Source: Phytohabitans maris (lineage in GTDB: Bacteria > Actinomycetota > Actinomycetes > Mycobacteriales > Micromonosporaceae). From it: a stretch of 64,000 nt of DNA. Positions within the stretch are counted from its first letter, which is position 1. Every line of letters begins with the position of its first letter. The translations under genes were made by a program, and so were the position numbers. Of this stretch, positions 7,803-16,083 are shown piece after piece. Under the pieces are notes generated by a model. That model was not told the origin of the DNA, ran no database searches, and was given only the letters and a program-made list of their open reading frames with translations. The stretch spans positions 1 through 64,000 of the forward strand of contig NZ_JAVHUY010000010.1 in assembly GCF_031085175.1 (NCBI RefSeq), in the 5' to 3' direction.

Positions 7803-9097
7803 GCCCCGCTCCCCGTCGCCGCCGCGGCCGCCGCTGCCACGGGCAGGGCCGTCGATATCACTTCCAGCGCGTCGTCGCCGATCGCGGTGGATACGAACCA
7901 TGCTTCGAACGCGCTGGGCGGCAGGTAGACACCGCCGTCCAGCATCGCGTGGAAGAACGCCTTGAACGCGGCCACGTCCTGGGTCCGAGCGCTGTCGTAG
8001 TCGAACACGGAGTCGCCGGTGAAGAAGATCGAAAACATGTTGCCCGCGTACGCGAGCTGGTGCGGGACCCCGGCCTTGCCGAGCGCCTCGCTGGCGAGCC
8101 CGCCCACGACGGCGGCCGTCTCGTCCAGTCGGCGGTAGGTCTCCGCGCCGGCGAGGCGCAGGCTGGCCAGCCCGGCGGCGCAGGCGAGCGGGTTTCCGGA
8201 GAGCGTGCCGGCCTGGTAGACCGGGCCGGCGGGGGCGAGGCGAGACATGATCTCCGTGCGCCCGCCGAAGGCCGCGGCGGGCAGGCCACCCCCCATGACC
8301 TTCCCGAACGTGTACAGGTCGGCGTCGATCGGCTCAAGCTCGGCCCAGCCGCCGCGGGCCACCCGGAAGCCGGTCATGACCTCGTCTACGATGAGCAGCG
8401 CGCCGTACCGGTGGGCGATCTCGGCGAGCGCCTTGTTGAACCCGTCGCGGGGCGGCACCACGCCCATGTTGCCCGCCGCCGCCTCGGTGATCACGGCCGC
8501 GATCTGCTCGCCCCCGGCGAAGGCGGCCTCCACCGCGGCCACGTCGTTGTACGGCAGCACGATCGTCTCGCTCGCGGCCGCGCCGGTGACGCCTGGCGAG
8601 TCGGGCAGCCCGAGCGTGGCCACGCCCGAGCCGGCGGCGGCGAGCAGCGCGTCGACGTGCCCGTGGTAGCAGCCGGCGAACTTGACGACCTTGGCCCGGC
8701 CGGTGAAGCCGCGGGCCAGCCGGATCGCCGACATGGTCGCCTCGGTGCCGGAGTTGACCAGGCGCACCTGCTCGATCTGGGTGCGCCGGACGATCTCCTC
8801 GGCAAGCTCGACCTCGCCCGGCGTGGGCGTGCCGAAGCTGGTGCCCCGCGCGGCGGCGGCCTGCACGGCGGCGACCACCTCGGGGTGGGCATGGCCGTGG
8901 ATCAGCGGGCCCCACGAGCAGACAAGGTCGACGTAGCGGCGGTCGTCGGCGTCGAACAACCACGGACCGTCACCACGGACCATGAAACGGGGCGTGCCGC
9001 CGACCGCACGGAACGCACGTACGGGCGAGTTGACCCCGCCCGGCACGATGGCGCGGGCCCGGTCGAAGAGGGCGTCGGATCTCGGCGTGTCACTCAC
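7799..9097 (-). CDS. hemL: Glutamate-1-semialdehyde 2,1-aminomutase
   Basis: 432 aa, the full family length. It converts glutamate-1-semialdehyde to 5-aminolevulinate, the first committed tetrapyrrole precursor of the C5 pathway, using PLP. The N-terminal [11 protein letters not shown] motif, the [14 protein letters not shown] phosphate-binding region and the Schiff-base Lys in [12 protein letters not shown] (near residue 265) are present. It heads a minus-strand operon that continues into cytochrome c maturation, so haem synthesis and haem attachment are likely co-transcribed. Confidence 0.97.
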   Translation of the reverse strand: MSDTPRSDALFDRARAIVPGGVNSPVRAFRAVGGTPRFMVRGDGPWLFDADDRRYVDLVCSWGPLIHGHAHPEVVAAVQAAAARGTSFGTPTPGEVELAEEIVRRTQIEQVRLVNSGTEATMSAIRLARGFTGRAKVVKFAGCYHGHVDALLAAAGSGVATLGLPDSPGVTGAAASETIVLPYNDVAAVEAAFAGGEQIAAVITEAAAGNMGVVPPRDGFNKALAEIAHRYGALLIVDEVMTGFRVARGGWAELEPIDADLYTFGKVMGGGLPAAAFGGRTEIMSRLAPAGPVYQAGTLSGNPLACAAGLASLRLAGAETYRRLDETAAVVGGLASEALGKAGVPHQLAYAGNMFSIFFTGDSVFDYDSARTQDVAAFKAFFHAMLDGGVYLPPSAFEAWFVSTAIGDDALEVISTALPVAAAAAAATGSGA

Positions 9098-9198
9098 GGT
9101 CCAGCCATTCTGACAGCGTTACCTGACACGGGGGCAAAGCACCCCAGGCAGCGACCTTCCACCGGGCGCCTCGCTCTAGATCACGATAGGCTGATGGG

Positions 9199-9516
9199 GT
9201 GGAACGTCCGGAGTTGTCCATCGCGGTGCTACGTGAACCCGACGAGACTGTGCTCAAGCTCGCGGGCGAAATCGACATGCTCACCGCGGCCCGGCTCTCC
9301 CGCGTCGTCAACGAGGTCCTGACCGACGCGCCGGTCCGCATCGTCCTAGACATGGCCGGCATCACGTTCTGTGACTCCCAGGGCCTCGGCACGATCGTGG
9401 TCCTGACCAAGAAGGCGAGTCACTCACAGAGCGTGTTGTTGCTCACCAACGTGGGTGACTTCCTGCAACGCGTACTCGACATCACCGGCCTCCGCTCAGC
9501 CCTCACCGTCCGCTGA
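9199..9516 (+). CDS. STAS-domain anti-sigma factor antagonist
   Basis: 105 aa, a single STAS domain. The phosphorylatable Ser is Ser60 in the motif CDSQGLG. The dephosphorylated form would bind a RsbW/SpoIIAB-type kinase and release a sigma factor. Start GTG 9199. It is monocistronic between hemL (divergent) and a mobile element. The HATPase-PP2C protein at 13681-15705 and the second STAS protein at 26603 are possible partners, but no sigma factor gene is in the window. Confidence 0.9.
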   Translation: MERPELSIAVLREPDETVLKLAGEIDMLTAARLSRVVNEVLTDAPVRIVLDMAGITFCDSQGLGTIVVLTKKASHSQSVLLLTNVGDFLQRVLDITGLRSALTVR

Positions 9517-9552
9517 CCGCCAGCCAGCCCAGCGGGCCAGCGGGCCGCTCTA

Positions 9553-9715
9553 GGGCCTGTTTCAAAAGGATTGTCGAGGCGAGCCGGAGTCCAGGCGGCG
9601 ATCCGGCAAGTCGGGCGCAAGGTCGCATACCGGTGTTGTATGCGGCCTTACGCCCGGCGCCGCCGGTCGTCGTCTGGACCCGGCGCAGCCCGGCGAGGAT
9701 TTTCGAAACAGGCCC
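9553..9715. mobile_element. Palindromic MITE-like element, long copy with internal hairpin
   Basis: A 163-bp element with ends GGGCCTGTTTC (9553-9563) and GAAACAGGCCC (9705-9715), flanked by TA on both sides within CTAG. In inverted orientation its outer parts match the element at 252-362. It carries about 50 extra bp forming a second hairpin: an 18-nt arm beginning GGGCGCAAGG pairs with GTATGCGG...CGCCC around a 7-nt loop. It has no coding capacity. It abuts the oligopeptidase gene, whose TAG stop is formed by its terminal repeat and flank, exactly as at the other copy. Confidence 0.78.
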
Positions 9716-11802
9716 TAGGCACGGGCGAGGCGGTCGAGGATCCAGGCGGCGACGAACGCCTCTTCCTTCCAGGCGTCGTACCGGCCGCTCGGGCCGCCGT
9801 GGCCCGCGCCCATCTCGGTCTTGAGCAGATACTGGCCGGACGGTGCCGTCGCCCGCAGCCGCGCGATCCACTTCGCCGGCTCGTGGTAGAGCACGCGCGT
9901 GTCGTTGAGGCTGGTCACGGCGAGGATCGCCGGGTAGTCCACAGCCGACACGTTCTCGTACGGGGTGTACGACTTCATGTACGCGTACACCTCGGGGTCG
10001 TCGAGCGGGTTGCCCCACTCCTCCCACTCGGTCACGGTCAGCGGCAGCGACGGGTCGAGGATCGAGTTGAGCGCGTCGACGAAGGGGACCTGTGCCACCA
10101 CGCCGGCGAACGCGTCCGGTGCCAGGTTGGCCACCGCGCCCATCAGCAGGCCACCGGCCGAGCCGCCCCGGGCCACGAGCCGGTCGGTGGCGGTCCAGCC
10201 CGCCTTGACCAGGTGCCGCGCGCAGGCCACGAAGTCGGTGAACGTGTTCTTCTTGGCCAGCATCTTGCCCTCTTCGTACCACCGCCGGCCGAGCTCGCCA
10301 CCGCCCCGGATGTGCGCGACCGCGAAGATCACGCCACGGTCCAGCAGGGACAGCCGGGGGATTGAGAACCAGGGGTCCATGCTCGCCTCGTACGAGCCGT
10401 AGCCGTAGATGACCGCCGGCGCGGTGCCGTCCTTAGGCGTGCCGGCGCGGCAGACCAGCGAGATCGGCACCCGGGTGCCGTCGTCGGCGAGCGCCCAGTC
10501 GCGGTGCTGCTCGTACGCCGCCGGGTCGAAGTCGCCGAGCACCGGCTTCTGCTTGCGCAGCTGCATCGTGCGGGTGACCAGGTCGTAGTCGTAGACCGAG
10601 TCGGGCGTGACGAACGACGCGTAGTGCAGCCGCACGGTCGACGTGGCGTACTCCGGGTTGGACTCCAGGCCGACGCTGTAGATCGGCTCGGGAAAGTCGA
10701 TGTCGTACGTGTTCGTGGAACCCACCGGCAGCACGCGCAGCCCGGTCAGCCCGTCCTTGCGCAGCGAGACCACCAGGTGGTTGGCGAACGCGTCGACCCC
10801 CTCCAGCCGGGTCCCCGGCGTGTGCGGGATCAGCGTGGCCCAGTCGCCCGGCGCGTCGGCCGAGGTGTACGCCAGCTCGAAGTCCTCGGCGCCGTCGTTG
10901 TGCAGGATCAGGAAGCGGTGGCCGTGGTGCTCCACCGTGTACTCGACGCCCTGCCGGCGCGGCGCGATGATCGCCGGCTCGCCGGTCGGGTTGGCGGCCG
11001 GGATCACCCGCACCTCGCTGGTGACCTTGCTGTGCGCCTCGATCACGACGAACTTCTCCGAGCGGGTCAGCTCGACCCCGACCCAGAAGCGCTCGTCGGT
11101 CTCCTCGTAGACGATCGCGTCGTCGGCGGCCGCGCTGCCCACGGCGTGCCGCCACACCCGGTACGGCCGCCACGCCTCGTCGACGGTCAGGTAGAAGAGC
11201 GTCGAGCCGTCGGCGGACCAGGCGCTGCCGTAGAACGTGTCGGGCACCTCGTCGGCCAGCACCTCGCCGCTGCCGAGGTCCTTGACCCGCAGCGTGAAGC
11301 GCTCGTCGCCGGCGAAGTCGGTGGAGTAGGCCAGCCACCGCCCGTCGGGGCTCACGTCGAACGTGCCGAGCGCGAAGAAGTCGTGCCCCTCGGCGAGCGC
11401 GTTGCCGTCGAGCAGCACCTCCTCGCCGTCCAGTGGCGTACCGTCCGCAGTGGAGGGTGGCTCGGTCTCGCCGTCGCGCACGGCCCGGCGGCACTGGATG
11501 CCGTACTGCTGGCCCTCGACCGTCCGGGTGTAGTACCAGTGGTCGCCCTTGCGCGTCGGGACCGAGAGGTCGGTCTCCTTGGTGCGCCGCTTGGTCTCCT
11601 CGAAGAGGGTGTCGCGCAGGCCGGCGAGGTGCGACGTGGCCGCCTCGGTGAAGGCGTTCTCCGCCTTGAGGTACGCGATCGTGTCCGGGTCGTCCTTGTC
11701 GGCGAGCCACGCGTACTCGTCCACGACGGTGTCGCCGTGGTGGGTGCGTTCGGCGGGGACGCGCTTGGCGACCGGCGGGGTCGCGGCGGTTTCGGTCGTC
11801 AC
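9715..11802 (-). CDS. ptrB: Oligopeptidase B / prolyl oligopeptidase family (S9A) serine peptidase
   Basis: 695 aa. An N-terminal beta-propeller (about residues 80-420) is followed by an alpha/beta-hydrolase domain. The catalytic Ser is in GGSAGGLLMG (near 546), Asp in SLNDTRV (near 634) and His in GAGHGGPSGR (near 667). The RGGGELGRRWYEEGK segment is typical of oligopeptidase B, which cleaves short peptides after basic residues in the cytoplasm; no signal peptide is seen. Start GTG 11802. The stop codon coincides with the edge of the mobile element, but the C-terminus appears intact. Confidence 0.93.
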   Translation of the reverse strand: MTTETAATPPVAKRVPAERTHHGDTVVDEYAWLADKDDPDTIAYLKAENAFTEAATSHLAGLRDTLFEETKRRTKETDLSVPTRKGDHWYYTRTVEGQQYGIQCRRAVRDGETEPPSTADGTPLDGEEVLLDGNALAEGHDFFALGTFDVSPDGRWLAYSTDFAGDERFTLRVKDLGSGEVLADEVPDTFYGSAWSADGSTLFYLTVDEAWRPYRVWRHAVGSAAADDAIVYEETDERFWVGVELTRSEKFVVIEAHSKVTSEVRVIPAANPTGEPAIIAPRRQGVEYTVEHHGHRFLILHNDGAEDFELAYTSADAPGDWATLIPHTPGTRLEGVDAFANHLVVSLRKDGLTGLRVLPVGSTNTYDIDFPEPIYSVGLESNPEYATSTVRLHYASFVTPDSVYDYDLVTRTMQLRKQKPVLGDFDPAAYEQHRDWALADDGTRVPISLVCRAGTPKDGTAPAVIYGYGSYEASMDPWFSIPRLSLLDRGVIFAVAHIRGGGELGRRWYEEGKMLAKKNTFTDFVACARHLVKAGWTATDRLVARGGSAGGLLMGAVANLAPDAFAGVVAQVPFVDALNSILDPSLPLTVTEWEEWGNPLDDPEVYAYMKSYTPYENVSAVDYPAILAVTSLNDTRVLYHEPAKWIARLRATAPSGQYLLKTEMGAGHGGPSGRYDAWKEEAFVAAWILDRLARA

Positions 11803-11869
11803 GTACGACCACGTTACCGGGAGTCATGGGGGCTGGCGCCGGCACGGCAGGTCTTCGTACACTTGTTCG

Positions 11870-13150
11870 ATGACGACGCGCGGGGCCCTCTTCCGGAGCC
11901 TCGTCGACATCTGCGGCATGCGCTTCGCGCGCCTGGCCGGTCCGGCCGACACGGTCGGCGGCACGCCGGCCAGCTGGGTCGCCGCACCGCCCACGATCGA
12001 CGGCGTCGCGGCCATCGTGCGCCTCGCCGGCGAGCACGACCTGGCGGTGGTGGCCCGCGGCGCCGCCACCAAGCTCGACTGGGGTGCCCCGCCGGCCCGC
12101 GCCGACCTGCTGCTCGACACCGGTCGCCTCGCCGGCGTGTGGCACCACGCGCCCACCGAGGGCGTCGCCGAGATCGGGGCGGGCACACCCCTGCGGGCTG
12201 CGCGGTCGGCGCTCGCCCGCAGCGGTTGGCGACTGGCGCTCGACACCCCTTCGATCGGCGCGACGGTCGGCGGGGTCATCGCCGCCGACGAGGCCGGCCC
12301 GCTGGCCCACCGCTACGGCTCGGTCGCCGACCAGCTCGCCGGCGTCAGCTATGTGAGCGCCACCGGCATCCTCACCCACTCCGGCGGCCGGGCCGCTGAG
12401 GGCACACCCGACCGGGGCGTGGGGCGGCTGCTCTGCGGGTCGTCCGGGGCGCTGGGCGTGATCGTCTCGGCCACCGTCAAGGTGCTCTCCGAGCCGGCCT
12501 CCCGGGCCTGGGTGCGGCGCTCGGTCTGGACCCCCTTGGAGCTGTATGACCTGGTCCGCGCCGTGCTCCGCAGCCGCGTCCAGGCGACCGCCGTCGAGCT
12601 CGACCTCCCGGCCAGCCGGCCCGTGCTCGTGCCCCGGCAGCGGGCGCCGCGCGGCCCCGGCACGCTCGCGGTGCTGGTCGAAGGGGAGCCCGGCGAGGTG
12701 CTGGAGCGCTCCACCAAGGTCGCCGACCTGCTCGGCGGCGACGCCTCGATCCGTTCCGAGCCGCCGGCCTGGTGGGGGCGATACCCGTTCGGTCCCGACG
12801 ACGTCGCGTTGCGGGTCGTCGTCCCCTCGGCCGACCTGCACGCCGCCATCTACGCGATCCGCGACGCGGCGGGCGCGGCCGTGCCGGTGCGCGGTTCGGC
12901 CGGCACCGGCGTGATCCACGCGTCGCTCCCCGGCAGCGCGCACCCCGACCGGGTCGCCGCCGTGCTGGAGGCGGTGCGCAGCGTGCTGCTCGCCCGCGCC
13001 GGCTCCTGCGTGGTCGTCTCCGCCCCGCCCGCGATCCGCGACGCGGTCGACCTGTGGGGCCCGGTGGCCAGCCCGGATCTCGTGCGCCGGGTCAAGGAGC
13101 GCTTCGATCCGGCGGGCCGGCTCGCCCCCGGCAGATTTTTCGGAGCCTGA
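11870..13150 (+). CDS. FAD-binding oxidoreductase (PCMH-type, GlcE-like)
   Basis: 426 aa. The N-terminal FAD_binding_4 fold includes the ARGAATKLDWG segment and GATVGGVIAADEAGP, corresponding to the PP-loop/GGxxA flavin-binding motifs. It resembles the glycolate oxidase subunit GlcE, with a short C-terminal cap ending RFDPAGRLAPGRFF. The substrate is unknown. No GlcD or GlcF partner is adjacent, so the glycolate role is not established. Start ATG 11870; it is divergent from the oligopeptidase gene. Confidence 0.85.
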   Translation: MTTRGALFRSLVDICGMRFARLAGPADTVGGTPASWVAAPPTIDGVAAIVRLAGEHDLAVVARGAATKLDWGAPPARADLLLDTGRLAGVWHHAPTEGVAEIGAGTPLRAARSALARSGWRLALDTPSIGATVGGVIAADEAGPLAHRYGSVADQLAGVSYVSATGILTHSGGRAAEGTPDRGVGRLLCGSSGALGVIVSATVKVLSEPASRAWVRRSVWTPLELYDLVRAVLRSRVQATAVELDLPASRPVLVPRQRAPRGPGTLAVLVEGEPGEVLERSTKVADLLGGDASIRSEPPAWWGRYPFGPDDVALRVVVPSADLHAAIYAIRDAAGAAVPVRGSAGTGVIHASLPGSAHPDRVAAVLEAVRSVLLARAGSCVVVSAPPAIRDAVDLWGPVASPDLVRRVKERFDPAGRLAPGRFFGA

Positions 13151-13227
13151 GCGTCGATTCGCGTGCGCCCCGTTCGACGCGTTGGTAAGCCAATGGTGGC
13201 TACGAACGAGACAGAGGAGTCCAGACC

Positions 13228-13677
13228 ATGCGATTCATGCTGCTTCTCAAGGGCGACCCGCCGACGCCGGAGGGTGGCGACAGCGCCGCCATCACCCAGC
13301 CGCCCGGGGAGCTCATCAGCGCGATGATGAAGTTCAACGAGGACCTGGCCAAGGCCGGCGTCCTGCTCGCCGCCGAGGGGCTCTACCCGAGCGCGGCCGG
13401 CGCCCGCGTGATCTACAAGGATGGCAAGCGGAGCGTGGTCGACGGGCCGTTCGCCGAGGCCAAGGAGCTGATCGCCGGCTTCTACCTGATCCAGGTGCGG
13501 TCGAAGGAGGAGGCCATCGAGTGGGCCTCCCGCTGCCCGGTCGAGGTCGCCGTCCCGCCGGGTGTCGAGGCGGTGATCGAGGTGCGCCAGGTCGGCGAGA
13601 CCGACGAGCTGGTCAACGTCACCGACGAGCAGCGCGAGCAGTATCGCCAGCTCAGGGAGCAGATCTCCGGCCTCTGA
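13228..13677 (+). CDS. YciI/DGPF-domain protein
   Basis: 149 aa. The YCII-related ferredoxin-like fold is recognised from MRFMLLLKGD at the start, YKDGKRSVVDGPFAEAKE (the DGPF motif, near residue 75) and the ECF-associated ending. Such proteins often lie beside ECF sigma factors of the SigJ/ECF41-like type; none is present here. A good ribosome site (AGAGGAG) precedes ATG 13228. Its stop is 3 bp from the convergent phosphatase gene. The biochemical function is unknown. Confidence 0.88.
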   Translation: MRFMLLLKGDPPTPEGGDSAAITQPPGELISAMMKFNEDLAKAGVLLAAEGLYPSAAGARVIYKDGKRSVVDGPFAEAKELIAGFYLIQVRSKEEAIEWASRCPVEVAVPPGVEAVIEVRQVGETDELVNVTDEQREQYRQLREQISGL

Positions 13678-13680
13678 GGA

Positions 13681-15705
13681 TCAGTTCTCGGGATCGTTTC
13701 GCAGTACGAGGATGGCGATGTCGTCGCGGGGTTCCTCGGGTGAAAACCCCATCGTGGCCGTCCGGATCCGGGCGGCCACGACGTCGGCGGAGTAGCCGGC
13801 GAGCGGCGCGGCCGTGTCGCGCAGCCGCTCCGGGCCAAAGAGCTCGCGGCCGCGGCGCCGCTCGGTCACGCCGTCGGTGTAGAAGACGAGCGCGTCGCCG
13901 GGGCTGAGCGGCACGGTGGCGACCGGCGTGGCGATCGAGTCGAGCAGGCCGAGGGCGGTGCCACCGGTACCCACGAACGACGCCCGCCCGTCCGCGCGGA
14001 CCAGGACCGGCCGGTCGTGGCCGGCCAGGTGGAGTGAGACGTCGAGCTGGTCGCCGTCGCCGCGGGCGACCGCGGCGAGCGCCAGCGTGCAGTACCGCCC
14101 GCCGCCCCGCTCGACGAGCGTGTCGTTGAGCCGGACGAGCGCCTCGGGCAGCGGCTTGCCGTCGCGGACGAGCACCCGGATCACGTCGCGAACCAGGCCG
14201 GTGACCGCCGCCGCCTGCACGCCCTTGCCGGATACGTCGCCGACCACCACGAGCCACCGCTCGTCGGGGAGCGGCACGACGTCGTAGAAGTCGCCGCCCA
14301 CCTCCGCGGCGTCGCCGGTCGGCACGTACTCGGCGGCGAAGCCGATGCCCTTGACCACCGGCAGTACCGGCGGCAGCAGCGACTGCTGGAGCGTGTGCGC
14401 GACCCGGCGGCGCTCCTCGTGGATGCGGGCGTTGTCGACCGCGAGCGCGGCGCGGCGGGCGACGTCTTCGAGGATGGCGATCTCCTCGGCGTCGTGCCGG
14501 TGCCGCTGGTGCCGCCCGACCGACAGCGTGCCGAGGCGCTGCCCGCGCGCGACGAGCGGTACGGCGAAGCCCTCCAGCGGCGCACCGAGCGGCACCTGTG
14601 AGCCGGTGCGTGAGGCCTCCCGGAGCCGGGTGATCGGCGCGTCCGGCCCGCTCTCCTGAAACAGCGCGTGCACCTGAGGCAGCGACGACTCGTCGGCGTG
14701 GGTGGCGGCGGCCAGCTGGAGCCGGCCCCACTCGTCGGTGGTGTGCACCGCGCACCACAGCCCGAGCCGGGGCACCACGAGCTGGGGGATGAGGGCGAGC
14801 GTCAGGTTGACGTCGAGCGACTGGGCGAGCAGCTCGCTCGCCTCGGCGAGGAACGTCAGCCAGGTCTGGCGGCGCAGGTCGGCGCGGCGCAGCCGGTCGT
14901 TTTCCAGGTGCAGCGCGAGGCGCTCGGCGGCCAGCCCGGCCAGCGGCCCCGCGTACCCGGAGGGCGCGACGTCGAGCTCCAGCTCTCCCGAGTACGGCCG
15001 GTTGACGTTGAGCGGCACCCGCAGCAGCTCGGCGCCGGCCCGGGGCTGCCGGCCGTACCGGGCCAGGAGCTGCGACCCGCTCCCCTCGCCCCGGTCGAGG
15101 CGTACGGCACCGCCGGCAGCACCCACCAGCTCGGACACGCGGGCCAGCAGGTGGCCGGCGAAGTCGGCGAGCGCGTCTTCGGCGTGCGGCTCGGGTGCGA
15201 TCTGCAGCAGCGCGGTGATCGCGCCAGCGGTCGGCGCGGGTGCCTCGGGGAGCGAGCCGGCGGGGGGCACGGTCTTACGGTCGAGCCGGAACCACACGCC
15301 CTTGCCCGTCGGCAGGTGGGTGGTGCCCCACCGGCTGGCGAAGTGGTCGACGAGCAGCAGGCCGCGCCCGCGTTCCGATACGTCCGAGATGTCTATTTCC
15401 GTGTTACGTGGACCAGCCGTCAGGCTCTCCGCCGTGCTGGCCTCGTAGTCCGTCACCGTCACCATCAGCCCGGTCGGGCCCGCGATGACCTCGATGTCCA
15501 GCTCCGTGCCGGCGTGCACCACGGCGTTGGTGGAGAGCTCGGTGGTCAGCAGTAGGGCCTCGTTGAGCAGTTCGTCCAGGTGGGCCTCGGCCAGCACGGA
15601 CCGCACCACCGCCCGGGCCGCCGCCGGCGTACGCCGGTCAGCGGGCAGCCGGACGCGGCGGACGTGCTCCGCCGCCGGGGGCGCTCCGCTGACCTCCGCT
15701 GACAC
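13681..15705 (-). CDS. HATPase-GAF-PP2C (SpoIIE/RsbU-type) phosphatase
   Basis: 674 aa from GTG 15705 (ribosome-like AGAGGA upstream); an in-frame ATG at 15777 would add residues encoded by a tandem repeat and is less likely. Domains: an RsbW-like HATPase (about 15-130, ELSTNAVVHAG and GRGLLLVDHF), a ligand-binding GAF region (about 160-430) and a C-terminal SpoIIE/PP2C phosphatase (from about 440). The PP2C domain has metal-binding Asp in GGDFYD, VGDVSGKG and FYTDGVTER. It would both phosphorylate and dephosphorylate STAS antagonists in partner switching. It is divergent from the poly-HAMP kinase across a tandem repeat region. Confidence 0.9.
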   Translation of the reverse strand: MSAEVSGAPPAAEHVRRVRLPADRRTPAAARAVVRSVLAEAHLDELLNEALLLTTELSTNAVVHAGTELDIEVIAGPTGLMVTVTDYEASTAESLTAGPRNTEIDISDVSERGRGLLLVDHFASRWGTTHLPTGKGVWFRLDRKTVPPAGSLPEAPAPTAGAITALLQIAPEPHAEDALADFAGHLLARVSELVGAAGGAVRLDRGEGSGSQLLARYGRQPRAGAELLRVPLNVNRPYSGELELDVAPSGYAGPLAGLAAERLALHLENDRLRRADLRRQTWLTFLAEASELLAQSLDVNLTLALIPQLVVPRLGLWCAVHTTDEWGRLQLAAATHADESSLPQVHALFQESGPDAPITRLREASRTGSQVPLGAPLEGFAVPLVARGQRLGTLSVGRHQRHRHDAEEIAILEDVARRAALAVDNARIHEERRRVAHTLQQSLLPPVLPVVKGIGFAAEYVPTGDAAEVGGDFYDVVPLPDERWLVVVGDVSGKGVQAAAVTGLVRDVIRVLVRDGKPLPEALVRLNDTLVERGGGRYCTLALAAVARGDGDQLDVSLHLAGHDRPVLVRADGRASFVGTGGTALGLLDSIATPVATVPLSPGDALVFYTDGVTERRRGRELFGPERLRDTAAPLAGYSADVVAARIRTATMGFSPEEPRDDIAILVLRNDPEN

Positions 15706-15745
15706 GCTTGCATCCTCTACCGCGCGACCGGATTCATCCAAGCCG

Positions 15746-16010
15746 TGTCTTCCGGCGCTCCGTCGCTCGGCGCTCATCCGCCGTCGTGGTTAAGGCCCGT
15801 AGCCTCGCAACTCCCGCTTATGTCTTCCGGCGCTCCGTCGCTCGGCGCTCATCCGCCGTCGTGGTTAAGGCCCGTAGCCTCGCAACTCCCGCTTATGTCT
15901 TCCGGCGCTCCGTCGCTCGGCGCTCATCCGCCGTCGTGTGGTTAAGGCACGTGGCCTCGCTCGGGCGCTCGTCCGCGGTCGTGGCTAAGGGCCGTAGCCT
16001 GGGCGACTCC
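15746..16010. repeat. 75-bp tandem repeat between divergent signalling genes
   Basis: Two perfect 75-bp units (15746-15820, 15821-15895), a third unit perfect for about 42 bp before diverging (15896 onward), and a degraded fourth (about 15956-16010). Each unit contains GGTTAAGGCCCGTAGCCT. The array fills most of the space between the phosphatase start and the kinase start, where promoters or operators of both must lie. Repeated regulator sites or recent slippage duplication are the simple explanations. There are no unique spacers, so it is not CRISPR. Confidence 0.92.
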
Positions 16011-16083
16011 CGGTCGGGCACTCGCATCTGCCGGACACCACGCGCCATGATGTGGGGAACCACCCAAGGTGAGCGAGGATTGC

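Noticed and set aside
12349-12849. Antisense frames within the FAD oxidase gene
   Set aside because: No ribosome site, no recognisable domain and fully embedded in a well-supported gene.
15746-16010. Possible CRISPR array (75-bp repeats)
   Set aside because: Units are directly adjacent with no unique spacers and no cas genes nearby.
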